NCBI GenBank assembly: GCA_002842735.1
Contig: PHEB01000002.1
Location: 124,001 to 188,000, forward strand
Reading direction: 5' to 3'
DNA: 64,000 bases
DNA from: Alphaproteobacteria bacterium HGW-Alphaproteobacteria-7
Lineage (GTDB): Bacteria > Pseudomonadota > Alphaproteobacteria > Sphingomonadales > Sphingomonadaceae
Part shown: positions 47,189-63,842 of the stretch, piece after piece
How the letters are laid out: the number at the start of each line of letters is the position of its first letter
How positions within the stretch are numbered: position 1 is the first letter of the stretch
The notes under the pieces: model-generated
What the model was told of the DNA's origin: nothing
What the model saw: only the letters and a program-made list of their open reading frames with translations
Database searches by the model: none
Program-made: the position numbers and the translations under genes

Positions 47189-48570
47189 CGCGCGGTCAGG
47201 CCCAGCGCTTCGCGCCGATACCAGCGCCAGATCAGCAGCGCGGCGGCAAAGAACAGTCCGGTGGCCAGCCCGATCCACACGCCGGTGCCTTCCAGCGGCG
47301 TGAAAAAGCCGAGGCCGACCGACATGCCGATGCCCGGCACCCAATAGCTGAAGATCGCGATCCACATCGGCACGCGGGTGTCCTGCAATCCCCTGAGCGC
47401 GCCAGCCGCCACCGCCTGCACCCCGTCCGCCAGCTGGAATATCGCCGCCAGCACCAGGTATTGCAGCGCGAAACCAACCAGCGCGGCATTGGCCGGCGCG
47501 GCGGGATTGACATAGATCGTCAGCAGCAATTCGGGGAATGCAACCATCGCGCCCGCGGTCAACACCATGAACCCTGTGCCGATCCCCAGCGCCACCCAGC
47601 CAGCCCGCGCCACGCCCACCGGATCGCGCGCACCATAGAAATAGCCGACCCGGATGGCCGCGGCCTGTCCGACCCCGAACGGCACCTGAAACGCCATCGC
47701 CGCCAGTTGCAACGCCACGGTATGCCCCGCCAGCTCTGCCGCGCCAAACCGCCCCATCAGAAACGCTGCCGCCCCGAAAATGCCTGCCTCGGCGGTGATC
47801 GTCAGTGCAATCGGAGTGCCGATCCGGACAATCTGCTTCATCCGCGCCCAATCGGGCGACCAGATCCTGCCCAACACGTGATAGCGGTGCAGCCGCCGGT
47901 CAAACCGGATCGCGGCAATATAGGTGCCCAGCGTGAAGAACGCGGTGATGATCGTGGCCACGGCGGCCCCCGCCAGCCCCATTTCCGGCGCGCCGAGATT
48001 GCCGTAAATAAAGGCGTAATTGGCCAGCGCGTTGACGAAAATGCCCAGCCCGGTGATCGCGGTGGCAAAGATCGGGCGGCCCAGCGCCGACACGAAATTG
48101 CGCAGCACCGCCGCCACCAGCATCGGCACCATCGAAAACACGATCACGTTATTATACTGGTTGGCCAGCGCCATAATGCCCGCCTGCTGGCCCGACACAC
48201 GCATGATCGGATCAAGCAGCAGGCACAGACCCATCCCGCCAATCCCGGCGATCACCGCCAGCCATAACGCCATCCGGACCGAGCGCCGCACCGGGCGCAG
48301 CGCAGGCGCGCGCGCGCCGACCGATTCGGCAATCAGCGGCGCGACTGCACCGATCAGGCCCGTCAGCGCCCACAGCACCAGCCCGAACAGCGACACCGCC
48401 AGCGCCGACCCTGCCAGTTCCTCCTCACCCAGCCGGGCGATGAAGATCACGTCGACCGCATAGGTCAGCATTTGCAGCAGATTGGCAGCCGCCAACGGCC
48501 CCGCCAGCCCCAGCGTGGCGCGCAGTTCCTGGCCCCAAGTGGGCGTGTTGAGGGGTATGGCCTGTTGCAT
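47185..48570 (-). CDS. MATE family efflux transporter
   Basis: A 461-residue protein with about 12 TM segments. AGPLAAANLLQMLTYAVDVIFIARLGEEELAG is a typical MATE start (given in shorter form: LLQMLTYAVDVIFIAR), and FGVGQAAAIRVGYFYGA the repeat in the second half. It exports organic cations or drugs with Na+ or H+ influx; substrate unknown. The ATG at 48570 is chosen from the domain start. It follows rplL in the same direction but after a terminator. Confidence 0.9.
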   Translation of the reverse strand: MQQAIPLNTPTWGQELRATLGLAGPLAAANLLQMLTYAVDVIFIARLGEEELAGSALAVSLFGLVLWALTGLIGAVAPLIAESVGARAPALRPVRRSVRMALWLAVIAGIGGMGLCLLLDPIMRVSGQQAGIMALANQYNNVIVFSMVPMLVAAVLRNFVSALGRPIFATAITGLGIFVNALANYAFIYGNLGAPEMGLAGAAVATIITAFFTLGTYIAAIRFDRRLHRYHVLGRIWSPDWARMKQIVRIGTPIALTITAEAGIFGAAAFLMGRFGAAELAGHTVALQLAAMAFQVPFGVGQAAAIRVGYFYGARDPVGVARAGWVALGIGTGFMVLTAGAMVAFPELLLTIYVNPAAPANAALVGFALQYLVLAAIFQLADGVQAVAAGALRGLQDTRVPMWIAIFSYWVPGIGMSVGLGFFTPLEGTGVWIGLATGLFFAAALLIWRWYRREALGLTAR

Positions 48571-48676
48571 GATCGTTCCGGTGCCTGCCGACAGGCAAGC
48601 CGGCCCGGATAGGCGCACCCGCGATTCGGGGAAAGTGCCAAAGCGGGCGCAGGGCGGAAAAGGCCGGTGGAGATGC

Positions 48677-48707
48677 AAAAAGGGCGGCACCATCGCTGGC
48701 GCCGCCC
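48677..48707 (-). terminator. Terminator of rplJ-rplL
   Basis: GGGCGGC/GCCGCCC stem (48682-48707) followed on the minus strand by TTTTT (48677-48681), about 50 bp after the rplL stop. Confidence 0.85.
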
Positions 48708-48754
48708 TCCCATCTGCGAGTGCTTCAAGACACCCGCAAAACTTGATCACAAGA

Positions 48755-49126
48755 TTACTTGAGTTCGACGGTGCCGCCGGCTGCTTCGATCTTGCCCTTG
48801 ATGTCTTCGGCTTCAGCTTTGTTGACGCCTTCCTTGATCGCCTTCGGAGCCGATTCCACAAGGGTCTTGGCTTCGGTCAGGCCCAGACCAGTGATGGCGC
48901 GGACTTCCTTGATGACCTGAATCTTCTTCCCGCCGTCGCCGGTCAGGATGACGTCGAATTCGGTCTGTTCTTCGACAGCTTCAGCCGCAGCGGCCGGGCC
49001 GGCTGCAACCGCAACCGCAGCAGCGGCGGAAACGCCCCATGCTTCTTCGAGCGCCTTGGCGAGATCAGCTGCCTCAAGCACGGTCAGCTTCGAAAGTTCT
49101 TCTACAAGCTTGGCAATATCAGCCAT
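48755..49126 (-). CDS. rplL: 50S ribosomal protein L7/L12
   Basis: A 123-residue L7/L12. N-terminal dimerisation domain [23 protein letters not shown] (shortened: [17 protein letters not shown]), Ala-rich hinge, and C-terminal factor-binding domain with [20 protein letters not shown]. It recruits translation factors as part of the stalk with L10. TTGGAGTG precedes the ATG. It follows rplJ by 80 bp, but rpoB does not follow: rpoB lies 2.4 kb to the right on the other strand. Confidence 0.97.
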   Translation of the reverse strand: MADIAKLVEELSKLTVLEAADLAKALEEAWGVSAAAAVAVAAGPAAAAEAVEEQTEFDVILTGDGGKKIQVIKEVRAITGLGLTEAKTLVESAPKAIKEGVNKAEAEDIKGKIEAAGGTVELK

Positions 49127-49206
49127 GATGGTTCACTCCAAATTGTGGCGGGGCCGGACACCATGTCCTTGGCCCCAAGATTGTGTCGTCTGACGAAAAA
49201 CGTCTC

Positions 49207-49719
49207 TTAGGCTGCCTTGTCCGCATAGGCGGCGAAAACACGGGCGACCTTCGCGGCGGGTGCGGTAACGACCTGAGCGATTTTCGTCGCCGGGGCATTG
49301 ACCAGACCGATGAGCTTGGCGCGCAGCTCGTCGAGGCTCGGCATCGAGGCAAGCGCCTTGATCCCGGCTTCATCGAGCACCACCGAACCCATCGAACCGC
49401 CGACGATTTCAAGCTTGTCGTTCGTCTTGGCGAAATCGACAGCGGCCTTTGCAGCCGCGACCGGGTCTTTCGACCAGGCCAGCCCGACCGGGCCGGTGAA
49501 CATGTCATCCAGCCCGACATAGTCGGTGTTTTCAAGGGCGAGCTTGGCGAGACGATTCTTCGCAACCTTATAGGATGCACCAGCATCGCGCATCTTCGTG
49601 CGCAAGTCGGTGGACTGAGCCACCGTCATGCCGAGATTGCGGGTGACGACCACCACGCTGACCTCGTTGAAGACCGCATTGAGCTGGGCAACCGCGTCGG
49701 CTTTCTGCGAACGATCCAT
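49207..49719 (-). CDS. rplJ: 50S ribosomal protein L10
   Basis: A 170-residue L10, MDRSQKADAVAQLN at the start, with VVVTRNLGMTVAQSTDLR and YKVAKNRLAKLAL in the RNA-binding domain and a C-terminal L12-binding helix (KVARVFAAYADKAA). A strong GAAGGAG site precedes it. An autogenous leader is recognisable upstream. rplK and rplA, its usual partners, are not in the window. Confidence 0.96.
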   Translation of the reverse strand: MDRSQKADAVAQLNAVFNEVSVVVVTRNLGMTVAQSTDLRTKMRDAGASYKVAKNRLAKLALENTDYVGLDDMFTGPVGLAWSKDPVAAAKAAVDFAKTNDKLEIVGGSMGSVVLDEAGIKALASMPSLDELRAKLIGLVNAPATKIAQVVTAPAAKVARVFAAYADKAA

Positions 49720-49778
49720 GCCATACTCCTTCACATTTGACCGTTCGGGATGGCTCCCGGACGATCGGCTACAGCTTG

Positions 49779-49796
49779 CCCCCGCGAAGGCGGGGG
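49779..49796. repeat. Single REP-like palindrome in the rplJ 5' region
   Basis: CCCCCGCGAAGGCGGGGG, same family as the doublets. It lies 60 bp upstream of the rplJ start, between the L10 leader and the ribosome-binding site. Confidence 0.75.
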
Positions 49797-49899
49797 TTTG
49801 TCCGCGCGCGGGGCCGAGGCTCCGAACACGGGCGAGTCCGTCGAAAGGGAAGGAGGGTGTGTGCAAGCATCACGGCCAGCACGCGGGCGATTGCTTGCG

Positions 49900-49992
49900 C
49901 AAAATCGCCGGAATCTCGTTTCCCCGTCTAGGCTGGAAATTAAGAAGGCCCAATTGCCTTCACCAACTGTCTCGGACGGATGACCCCCGAAA
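49900..49992 (-). promoter_or_regulatory. Ribosomal protein L10 leader
   Basis: On the minus strand this region contains TCCGAGACAGTTGGTGAAGG, then GGCCTTCTTAATTTCC, CTAGACGGGGAAACGAG and TTCCGGCG. The order 'GAGACAG..GGTGAAGG..pyrimidine/hairpin..AGACGGG' matches the alphaproteobacterial L10-L12 autoregulatory leader as I remember it. The remainder of the 49720-50149 gap holds a single REP palindrome and a REPIN doublet, and no gene. Confidence 0.55.
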
Positions 49993-50062
49993 GGGTCGGC
50001 AGGGCCATTAGCGACGGGGGGCGCAGAGTCAATCAAAAGCGTGAGAGCCCGATCTCCAACGT

Positions 50063-50140
50063 GTGAGCCCCCGCGCAGGCGGGGGTCTCAGTCGATGTAG
50101 CGCCATCCCGTCCGAGATCCCCGCCTTCGCGGGGACTCAC
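50063..50140. repeat. REPIN-like palindrome doublet (78 bp)
   Basis: CCCCCGCGCAGGCGGGGG and CCCCGCCTTCGCGGGG face each other inside GTGAG...CTCAC ends. The unit is 78 bp, the same length as the copy inserted in mutS. It lies at the left edge of the XRE/DUF2975 module. Confidence 0.88.
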
Positions 50141-50149
50141 ATGGTTTCG

Positions 50150-50386
50150 CTACTCCCCTTCATAGGCGAGCAGATCGCCCGGCTGGCATTCCAGTTCGCG
50201 GCAGATCGCGGCGAGGGTGGAGAAACGGATCGCCTTGGCCTTGCCGGTCTTGAGGATCGAGAGGTTGGCGAGGGTCAAGCCCACCCTCTCGGCCAGATCT
50301 GTCAGGGTCATGCGGCGCGCGTGGAGCAGGTCGTCGAGTTTCACCATGATCCGGGTTCCTTCGATGTCATCGTTGATCGGGGGCAT
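50150..50386 (-). CDS. XRE family transcriptional regulator (YozG-like)
   Basis: A 78-residue protein consisting of one helix-turn-helix: MTLTDLAERVGLTLANLSIL is the HTH core, followed by FSTLAAICRELECQPGDLLAY. This short single-domain type is normally paired with DUF2975 membrane proteins. Its start overlaps the DUF2975 stop by 1 bp. It probably represses its own module, perhaps through the inverted repeats near 51127-51157. Confidence 0.88.
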   Translation of the reverse strand: MPPINDDIEGTRIMVKLDDLLHARRMTLTDLAERVGLTLANLSILKTGKAKAIRFSTLAAICRELECQPGDLLAYEGE

Positions 50387-50901
50387 CAGACGGTTCCCTC
50401 CAGATCGGCGCGCATCGTTGCGCCATGGCGGAAGACGTTAGCGAGGATGAACAGCGTGACTGGGCCGACAAGGCCGAACGCCTGATTAATCGCATCGGCA
50501 GCGAGCGTGCTTAGGTCCGGCGTGGCCGCAGGCCCGGTGAAGGCACCAGCTTGCCAGAATATGTCGCCCAAATCGATCATCCACAGGACCAACGCCAGCC
50601 AACCCAGCCGGGTGAGCCGCTCAGGATTGGCGCGATTGAAGGGGTCGCCTTGGCTTACGCTGTGGACGATAGCTCGTAGCAAGCCAAAGAAGGTGATGGC
50701 TAAAAACAGGAAGACAAGCATCGTGAGCATGAACATGGTGTCGCCAGTTGTGAAACCGGAGGCCTGCCCCTGCGCCAAAATTAACGCAACGATTGCGGCG
50801 GCAGCCACCGCGATAATTACGGTCACGACATAGAGCATGAAAAGGAGAGTATTCAGAAACAGGCGAGTTCCGCTCATCAGCGGGCTTTGATGAATGGTCA
50901 T
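50386..50901 (-). CDS. DUF2975 domain-containing membrane protein
   Basis: A 171-residue protein with four hydrophobic segments (about 10-45, 53-75, 96-116, 138-158). FGLLRAIVHSVSQGDPFNRANPERLTRLGW, here cited by its core QGDPFNRANPERL, is the DUF2975 hallmark. It is coupled to the downstream XRE gene. Such pairs may act as membrane-linked sensors of cell state, but the role is unknown. Confidence 0.88.
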   Translation of the reverse strand: MTIHQSPLMSGTRLFLNTLLFMLYVVTVIIAVAAAAIVALILAQGQASGFTTGDTMFMLTMLVFLFLAITFFGLLRAIVHSVSQGDPFNRANPERLTRLGWLALVLWMIDLGDIFWQAGAFTGPAATPDLSTLAADAINQAFGLVGPVTLFILANVFRHGATMRADLEGTV

Positions 50902-50926
50902 GGTCCAGCTATCCTTTCATTGGGTT

Positions 50927-51064
50927 TTAGGCGATTTCGGGCGCGGCGAGCGCCCGCGTATCTGCAACTTGTTCCAGCGAAACGGTGATAATCGCACCGA
51001 TTGATCCAAAGGCGAGGACGCAGGCGGCAACAACAGCAAGCGTGTGATTGAAAACATGGCTCAT
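50927..51064 (-). CDS. 45-residue single-TM small protein
   Basis: A short frame from the ATG at 51062-51064 to TAA at 50927-50929 encodes MSHVFNHTLAVVAACVLAFG followed by SIGAIITVSLEQVADTRALA and APEIA. Residues about 8-30 form one TM helix. AAAGGAA sits 7 bp before the start. It is the first gene of a three-gene leftward unit with DUF2975 and XRE, 25 bp before DUF2975. A different frame over the same DNA would be Cys-rich and lacks a ribosome-binding site. Confidence 0.7.
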   Translation of the reverse strand: MSHVFNHTLAVVAACVLAFGSIGAIITVSLEQVADTRALAAPEIA

Positions 51065-51126
51065 ATCGATTTCCTTTAATGTTCACATCGTATGTCGATA
51101 AAACCCCTCTAACCCGATTCGCGGCT

Positions 51127-51157
51127 TATCGTCAATCAATAATATTGAAAAACGATA
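51127..51157. promoter_or_regulatory. AT-rich inverted repeats upstream of the small protein/DUF2975/XRE unit
   Basis: TATCGT (51127-51132) and ACGATA (51152-51157) flank CAATAATATTG, giving nested inverted repeats in a strongly AT-rich patch. It is a plausible operator for the XRE protein. No other feature is seen between here and the rpoB promoter. Confidence 0.35.
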
Positions 51158-51216
51158 TATCAGGCGTTGTTTTTCGGTAAACCCGTCGAACTCGGCGCGA
51201 TCATTCCCGCGCAGCG

Positions 51217-51245
51217 TTGACAGGCGCGGGGGGTAATCCTACATG
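51217..51245 (+). promoter_or_regulatory. Candidate rpoB promoter
   Basis: TTGACA at 51217-51222, a 17-bp spacer and TACATG at 51240-51245. It would give a leader of about 245 nt before rpoB. The -10 element is weak. I see no gene in the rest of 51246-51493. Confidence 0.45.
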
Positions 51246-51493
51246 GCGCGTTCTCGCTCGCTTCGAGCAGGACTGATTCATGCGCGGGTATCGGTCTGGG
51301 AATGGAAGCGGCGACACGCCATTTTCGCGACGCATTTTGAACGGCTGCTGCCAGTATCATTCTTCGAAGAGTGGTGCAGGGCACGCAGCGCTTGTGCGTC
51401 GCAATCGGCACCCATTCGCGCGGAACGACACGATATTTTCCTGTCCGCGCGGATAAGCTTTGCGCGGCCCAATCAAAGAGGCACATCTCCTCC

Positions 51494-55693
<4,200 letters not shown>

Positions 55694-55771
55694 GGCGCGG
55701 GGGTTCTGCCCCCGCCCCTTCGGCCCCGCGCCATCCGCCTTCGAGTTTTATCCCCCTAAGGGAACACAGTC

Positions 55772-60070
<4,299 letters not shown>

Positions 60071-60101
60071 TCCACCCCGGCGTTATTTCGATCCATGAAT
60101 T

Positions 60102-60137
60102 GCCCCGCTGGAGCCAATGCTTCGGCGGGGCTTTTCT
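60102..60137 (+). terminator. Terminator of rpoB-rpoC
   Basis: GCCCCGC (60102-60108) pairs with GCGGGGC (60125-60131), then TTTTCTTT. It lies 30 bp after rpoC. Confidence 0.85.
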
Positions 60138-60259
60138 TTGCCAGTGTCTTTGCCAGTGTGCGCAGCGGGCCGCGCTGAGGGCATATAATGCTATTGCAAC
60201 GCACTCGCAATTAAGCTAGTCATGCGGTCATCATTCACACGCAGCACAAGCGAGGCTCC

Positions 60260-60700
60260 ATGTCCCGGCCCCACACCCCTAACGCTACCGCGCGCACCAT
60301 CATTGCCGCTTTGGCGCAGCCGCCGCGGGCCAACGCGCTGGGGCCGATCGCGATCCGCTTCATCCACGCCTTGCGGTTGATCGCGCTGCATGATCGGATC
60401 GGGCGCGATCCGGTGCCCGAATTGGCAGCCCGCCTGCACGGGGTCGACGTAGCGGCAAAGGCGCTGATGCTGGCGCAGGAAGTCGCTGCGAGTTGGCCCG
60501 AAAACATCCAGGCTTCGCGTTTCTGCTGCTGCTTGCTCAGCCATGATGAGGCGACCATTGGCGCGTTTGTGGATGCGGCGGCTTCGTGCGACCGCGTGGG
60601 CTTTGAAGCTGCGCTGACGGGATTGATCCGGGCTGACCGAATGCACCGCCTGTGGGAAGGCGCGCTGGCGCTGGTCGCGGCGGAGATGCGAATGGTGTGA
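60260..60700 (+). CDS. Hypothetical protein between rpoC and gltX
   Basis: A 146-residue, mostly helical soluble protein without signal or TM segments. It has a CCC run in ASRFCCCLLSHDEATIG and conserved-looking LRLIALHDRIGRDPVPELAARL. GCGAGG precedes the ATG. It has its own place after the rpoC terminator and before gltX (41 bp gap), so it may be co-transcribed with gltX. I do not recognise a family. Confidence 0.62.
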   Translation: MSRPHTPNATARTIIAALAQPPRANALGPIAIRFIHALRLIALHDRIGRDPVPELAARLHGVDVAAKALMLAQEVAASWPENIQASRFCCCLLSHDEATIGAFVDAAASCDRVGFEAALTGLIRADRMHRLWEGALALVAAEMRMV

Positions 60701-60741
60701 ACGCTTGCGGGCGGGCGGTGCGCGCTTTACCGCTCTCGGCC

Positions 60742-62112
60742 ATGACCACTGCACCCACCACCACCCGTTTCGCCCCGTCTCCCACTGGCCGCCTGCATGT
60801 CGGCAATATCCGCACCGCGCTGCATAACTGGATGCTGGCGCGCCAATCATCCGGCACCTTCATCCTGCGGATCGACGACACCGACGCTGCCCGCAGCCGG
60901 GAGGATTATGTCGATGCTATCCGTGCAGATTTAACGTGGCTGGGCCTCGACTGGGATCGCGAAGAGCGCCAATCCTTGCGGTTAGACCGATACGAGGCTG
61001 CCTTTGCCGCTTTGCAGGCCGCCGGGCGGATTTATCCCTGCTATGAAAGCGCGCAGGAACTGGAAGTGAAGCGCAAGATCGCGCTGGGACGCGGGCTGCC
61101 CCCGATTTACGATCGCGCGGCGCTGGCATTGCCGGAAGCAGAGCGCGCTGCCAAACACGCAGAGGGCGTCACGCCGCACTGGCGTTTCCTGCTCGACCAC
61201 GCCGAGCCGATCGCATGGGATGATGCAATTCGCGGGCCGCAGAAATTCGATGCGGCGCAGCTATCCGATCCGGTCATACGCCGCGCCGATAGTTCATGGC
61301 TCTACATGATGCCAAGCGCGGTCGACGACATTGATATGGGCGTTACGCAGGTGCTGCGCGGCGAAGACCACGTTTCCAATACTGCAGTGCAAATTCAGAT
61401 ATTTACCGCACTTTTTGCTTCGGGCTTTGCTGCAGCAAATGGTGCAGCAAAAGGCGCCCCGGAATTCGCGCATGAAGCGCTGCTGGTGGGGCGTGAAGGC
61501 AAGCTGTCAAAGCGTCTCGGCTCGCTTGGCTGCGATGCCTTTCGCGAACGCGGGATTGAACCCGAAGCGATCATCGCATTGCTGGCGCGGCTCGGCACGT
61601 CGCAGCCGGTTGAACCCATTGCCGATCGGGCTGCGCTGATTGCCGGTTTCGACTTTTCAACCTTTGGCCGCGCGCCTGCCAAGTTTGACGATGAAGACCT
61701 CGATCGTCTCAACGCAGCGATCGTCCACCAACTGCCCTATACGGCGGTTCAGCATCGGTTGCCGCAGGGCATGGACGAGGCCGGGTGGCATGCGATCCGG
61801 CCCAATCTGGCGCGTGTCGATGAGGCCGGAGAATGGTGGCGGCTGGTGACTGGCCCAATCACCCAAGGCGATTTCACGCCCGAAGACAAAGCCTTTCTGG
61901 CCGACGCCGCCCGCCTGCTGACGTGGGACGACAACCCTTGGGCCACGCTCACCACGGCGCTGAAGCAAGCCACGCAGCGCAAGGGCCGGGCGTTGTTCCT
62001 ACCCTTGCGGCAAGCGTTAACCGGCATGGATCACGGCCCCGATATGGGCGAACTGCTACCCCTGATCGGTGAGGCGGAGGCCCGCCGAAGGCTGCAATTG
62101 GCGGCGGGTTGA
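60742..62112 (+). CDS. gltX: Glutamyl-tRNA synthetase
   Basis: A 456-residue class I synthetase. HVGNIRTALHNWML stands for HIGH, and KLSKRLGS for KMSKS; FILRIDDTDAARSRE, WLYMMPSAVDDIDMGVTQVLRGEDH are family blocks (in shortened form DDIDMGVTQVLRGEDH). Alphaproteobacteria commonly have two GltX proteins, one for tRNA(Glu) and one able to charge tRNA(Gln) for GatCAB; this could be either. The start MTTAPTTTRFAPSPTGR at 60742 is clear. Confidence 0.95.
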   Translation: MTTAPTTTRFAPSPTGRLHVGNIRTALHNWMLARQSSGTFILRIDDTDAARSREDYVDAIRADLTWLGLDWDREERQSLRLDRYEAAFAALQAAGRIYPCYESAQELEVKRKIALGRGLPPIYDRAALALPEAERAAKHAEGVTPHWRFLLDHAEPIAWDDAIRGPQKFDAAQLSDPVIRRADSSWLYMMPSAVDDIDMGVTQVLRGEDHVSNTAVQIQIFTALFASGFAAANGAAKGAPEFAHEALLVGREGKLSKRLGSLGCDAFRERGIEPEAIIALLARLGTSQPVEPIADRAALIAGFDFSTFGRAPAKFDDEDLDRLNAAIVHQLPYTAVQHRLPQGMDEAGWHAIRPNLARVDEAGEWWRLVTGPITQGDFTPEDKAFLADAARLLTWDDNPWATLTTALKQATQRKGRALFLPLRQALTGMDHGPDMGELLPLIGEAEARRRLQLAAG

Positions 62113-62290
62113 TGCATCCGTCAGCGATTTTGCATCACGCATGATTGCAGGTGGCGGTTAAGCCGATGAAGTGCCGCTTGTGCGCGGGGAATAGCGGTGG
62201 TCGGCCCCTGATAGTCCCATCAAACCACCCCGCATTTTGCCAACCCTTAGCTGCCGCCAGAAGAACCGACGCAAAAGCGCGAGGATTGCG

Positions 62291-62319
62291 TTGACAGCCA
62301 CCCCTCCCCACAGCTATTG
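62291..62319 (+). promoter_or_regulatory. Candidate promoter of tRNA-Leu
   Basis: TTGACA at 62291-62296, a 17-bp spacer and CTATTG at 62314-62319, about 45 bp before the tRNA. No gene is seen in the 62113-62290 stretch. Confidence 0.5.
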
Positions 62320-62365
62320 GCCCGCCCCTACCCAGCTTCCGGCACCAATGACCGGTCGCAACCGT

Positions 62366-62452
62366 GCCCAGATGGCGGAATTGGTAGACGCACCAGCTTC
62401 AGGTGCTGGCGCTCGCAAGGGCGTGGAGGTTCGAGTCCTCTTCTGGGCACCA
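62366..62452 (+). tRNA. tRNA-Leu (anticodon CAG)
   Basis: An 87-nt tRNA with an encoded CCA end. The acceptor stem GCCCAGA/TCTGGGC, D-arm GGCGGAATTGGTAGACGC, anticodon stem CCAGC/GCTGG around TTCAGGT and T-arm GGTTCGAGTCC are all present, with a long type II variable arm. The anticodon CAG reads CUG, the main Leu codon in this GC-rich genome. The integrase next to it suggests its 3' end is an attachment site. Confidence 0.97.
62429..62452 (+). other. Probable attachment site at the tRNA-Leu 3' end
   Basis: The 3' part of the tRNA (T-arm through CCA) is the standard att core for this integrase class. The matching second copy would lie beyond the window, so this rests on position only. Confidence 0.5.
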
Positions 62453-62561
62453 TTTGTTCTTCTCTTGTTCTCCCAGATAATCTATAAAACCCGCAGAAAC
62501 CCTAGGGATTCCGCCCTTCGGTAGTTCCGGATCGTCCCGTTTGTTCTCGGGGGTTCCAGAC

Positions 62562-62616
62562 ATTTTTGCGGGCCTTTTGCGGGCCTTTGCGAAAACCACA
62601 TTGGGAAAAGGCCCGC
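62562..62616. repeat. Direct and inverted repeats before the integrase
   Basis: TTTTGCGGGCC occurs twice in tandem (62564-62574, 62575-62585), and its inverse AAAAGGCCCGCAAA lies at about 62606-62619, just at the integrase start. They may be integrase arm-binding sites or an operator. Confidence 0.5.
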
Positions 62617-62618
62617 AA

Positions 62619-63842
62619 ATGCCTCTGACCGAAACGCGGCTCCGCGCCCTCAAGACGAAAGACAAGCCTTACAAGGTCGCTGACCAGCGAGGCCTTTACA
62701 TCGAAGTAACGCCGGCAGGCAGTAAGCTGTGGCGTTTCCGATATCGGCTCGGCAAAGTTGAGAGGAAGCTTGCGATCGGCAGCTATCCCGAAGTCAGCCT
62801 GAAAGAGGCGCGAGACGTGACCTTCGAGGCGCGCCAGGCTGTCGCCTCAGGGGGCGATCCGGCTTTCGAGAAGCGCAAGCGGAAGATCCGCGAGGAGTTT
62901 CTCTCCGCCCAGACATTCGAGGCAGTTGCTCGCGAATATATCGAACAGATGATGGTGCAGAATGGCCGCGCCGAAGGCACGATCATCAAAGCCAACTATT
63001 TTCTCGATCAGCTCGCACCGGCCATCGGAAACCGGCCTATCCATGAGATCGAGCCGTTTGAAGTGCTGGCTCCCCTCAAGCGGCTTGAAGCCACTGGCAA
63101 GCACGAGACTGCCAAGAAGTGCCGGTCGTTTGCGGGTCGGGTGTTTCGATATGGTGTTGCGACAACTCGCTGCAAATCCGATCCAACCAGTATGCTGAAA
63201 GGCGCACTCATAACGCCGAAAGCCACTCACTATGCCGCCATCCTGGAGCCCAAGGAGCTGGGCGGCCTGCTACGGGCAATCGATGATTACACCGGCTACA
63301 TGGTGACCAAGTTCGCGTTGCAGATCGCACCACATGTATTTGTGCGACCTGGCGAGCTCAGGCATGCCGAGTGGCGCGAGATCGACCTCGTCGATGGCGT
63401 CTGGAAGATCCCTGCTGGAAAAATGAAGGCACGCCGTGCGCATGCGGTGCCACTCTCAAAGCAGGTAGTTGGCTACCTCACTGACCTTGCCGAATTGCTC
63501 GGCTATGAAGGATACGTGTTCCCTTCGGCTCGCAGCTCAAAGCGTCCCATGAGCGAGAACACACTCAATGCCGCTTTTCGTCGCATGGGGTATTCCAAGG
63601 ATGAAGTCACCGCTCACGGTTTGCGGGCGACAGCCTCGACGTTCCTGAACGAGTCAGGATTGTGGAACCCGGATGCCATCGAGCGCGCATTGGCCCACGG
63701 CGACAGCAATGCGGTGCGCGGCATCTATCACCGCGGTAAGCACTGGGATGAGCGGGTGCGCATGGCTCAATGGTGGAGCGACTACCTTGATGAACTCCGC
63801 TCAGGAGGAAAGATCATAAAGGCAAAGTTTGCCCGGGGCTGA
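62619..63842 (+). CDS. Tyrosine-type site-specific integrase (P4/DUF4102 family)
   Basis: A 407-residue integrase. The N-terminal arm-binding domain has LRALKTKDKPYKVADQRGLY, SKLWRFRYR and LAIGSYPEVSLKEAR. The catalytic set is R243 (VRPGELRH), H333 and R336 (AHGLRATAST), H360 (LAHGD) and Y370 (GIYHRG). It would catalyse integration and excision at the adjacent tRNA-Leu. Codon use is less GC-biased than the upstream genes, as expected for acquired DNA. The remaining 158 bp to the window end show no gene. Confidence 0.95.
   Translation: MPLTETRLRALKTKDKPYKVADQRGLYIEVTPAGSKLWRFRYRLGKVERKLAIGSYPEVSLKEARDVTFEARQAVASGGDPAFEKRKRKIREEFLSAQTFEAVAREYIEQMMVQNGRAEGTIIKANYFLDQLAPAIGNRPIHEIEPFEVLAPLKRLEATGKHETAKKCRSFAGRVFRYGVATTRCKSDPTSMLKGALITPKATHYAAILEPKELGGLLRAIDDYTGYMVTKFALQIAPHVFVRPGELRHAEWREIDLVDGVWKIPAGKMKARRAHAVPLSKQVVGYLTDLAELLGYEGYVFPSARSSKRPMSENTLNAAFRRMGYSKDEVTAHGLRATASTFLNESGLWNPDAIERALAHGDSNAVRGIYHRGKHWDERVRMAQWWSDYLDELRSGGKIIKAKFARG

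Noticed and set aside
50898..51086. 62-residue Cys-rich minus-strand frame (CFQSHACCCC...)
   Set aside because: No ribosome-binding site, and the overlapping 45-residue frame has a better start, a TM helix and operon position.
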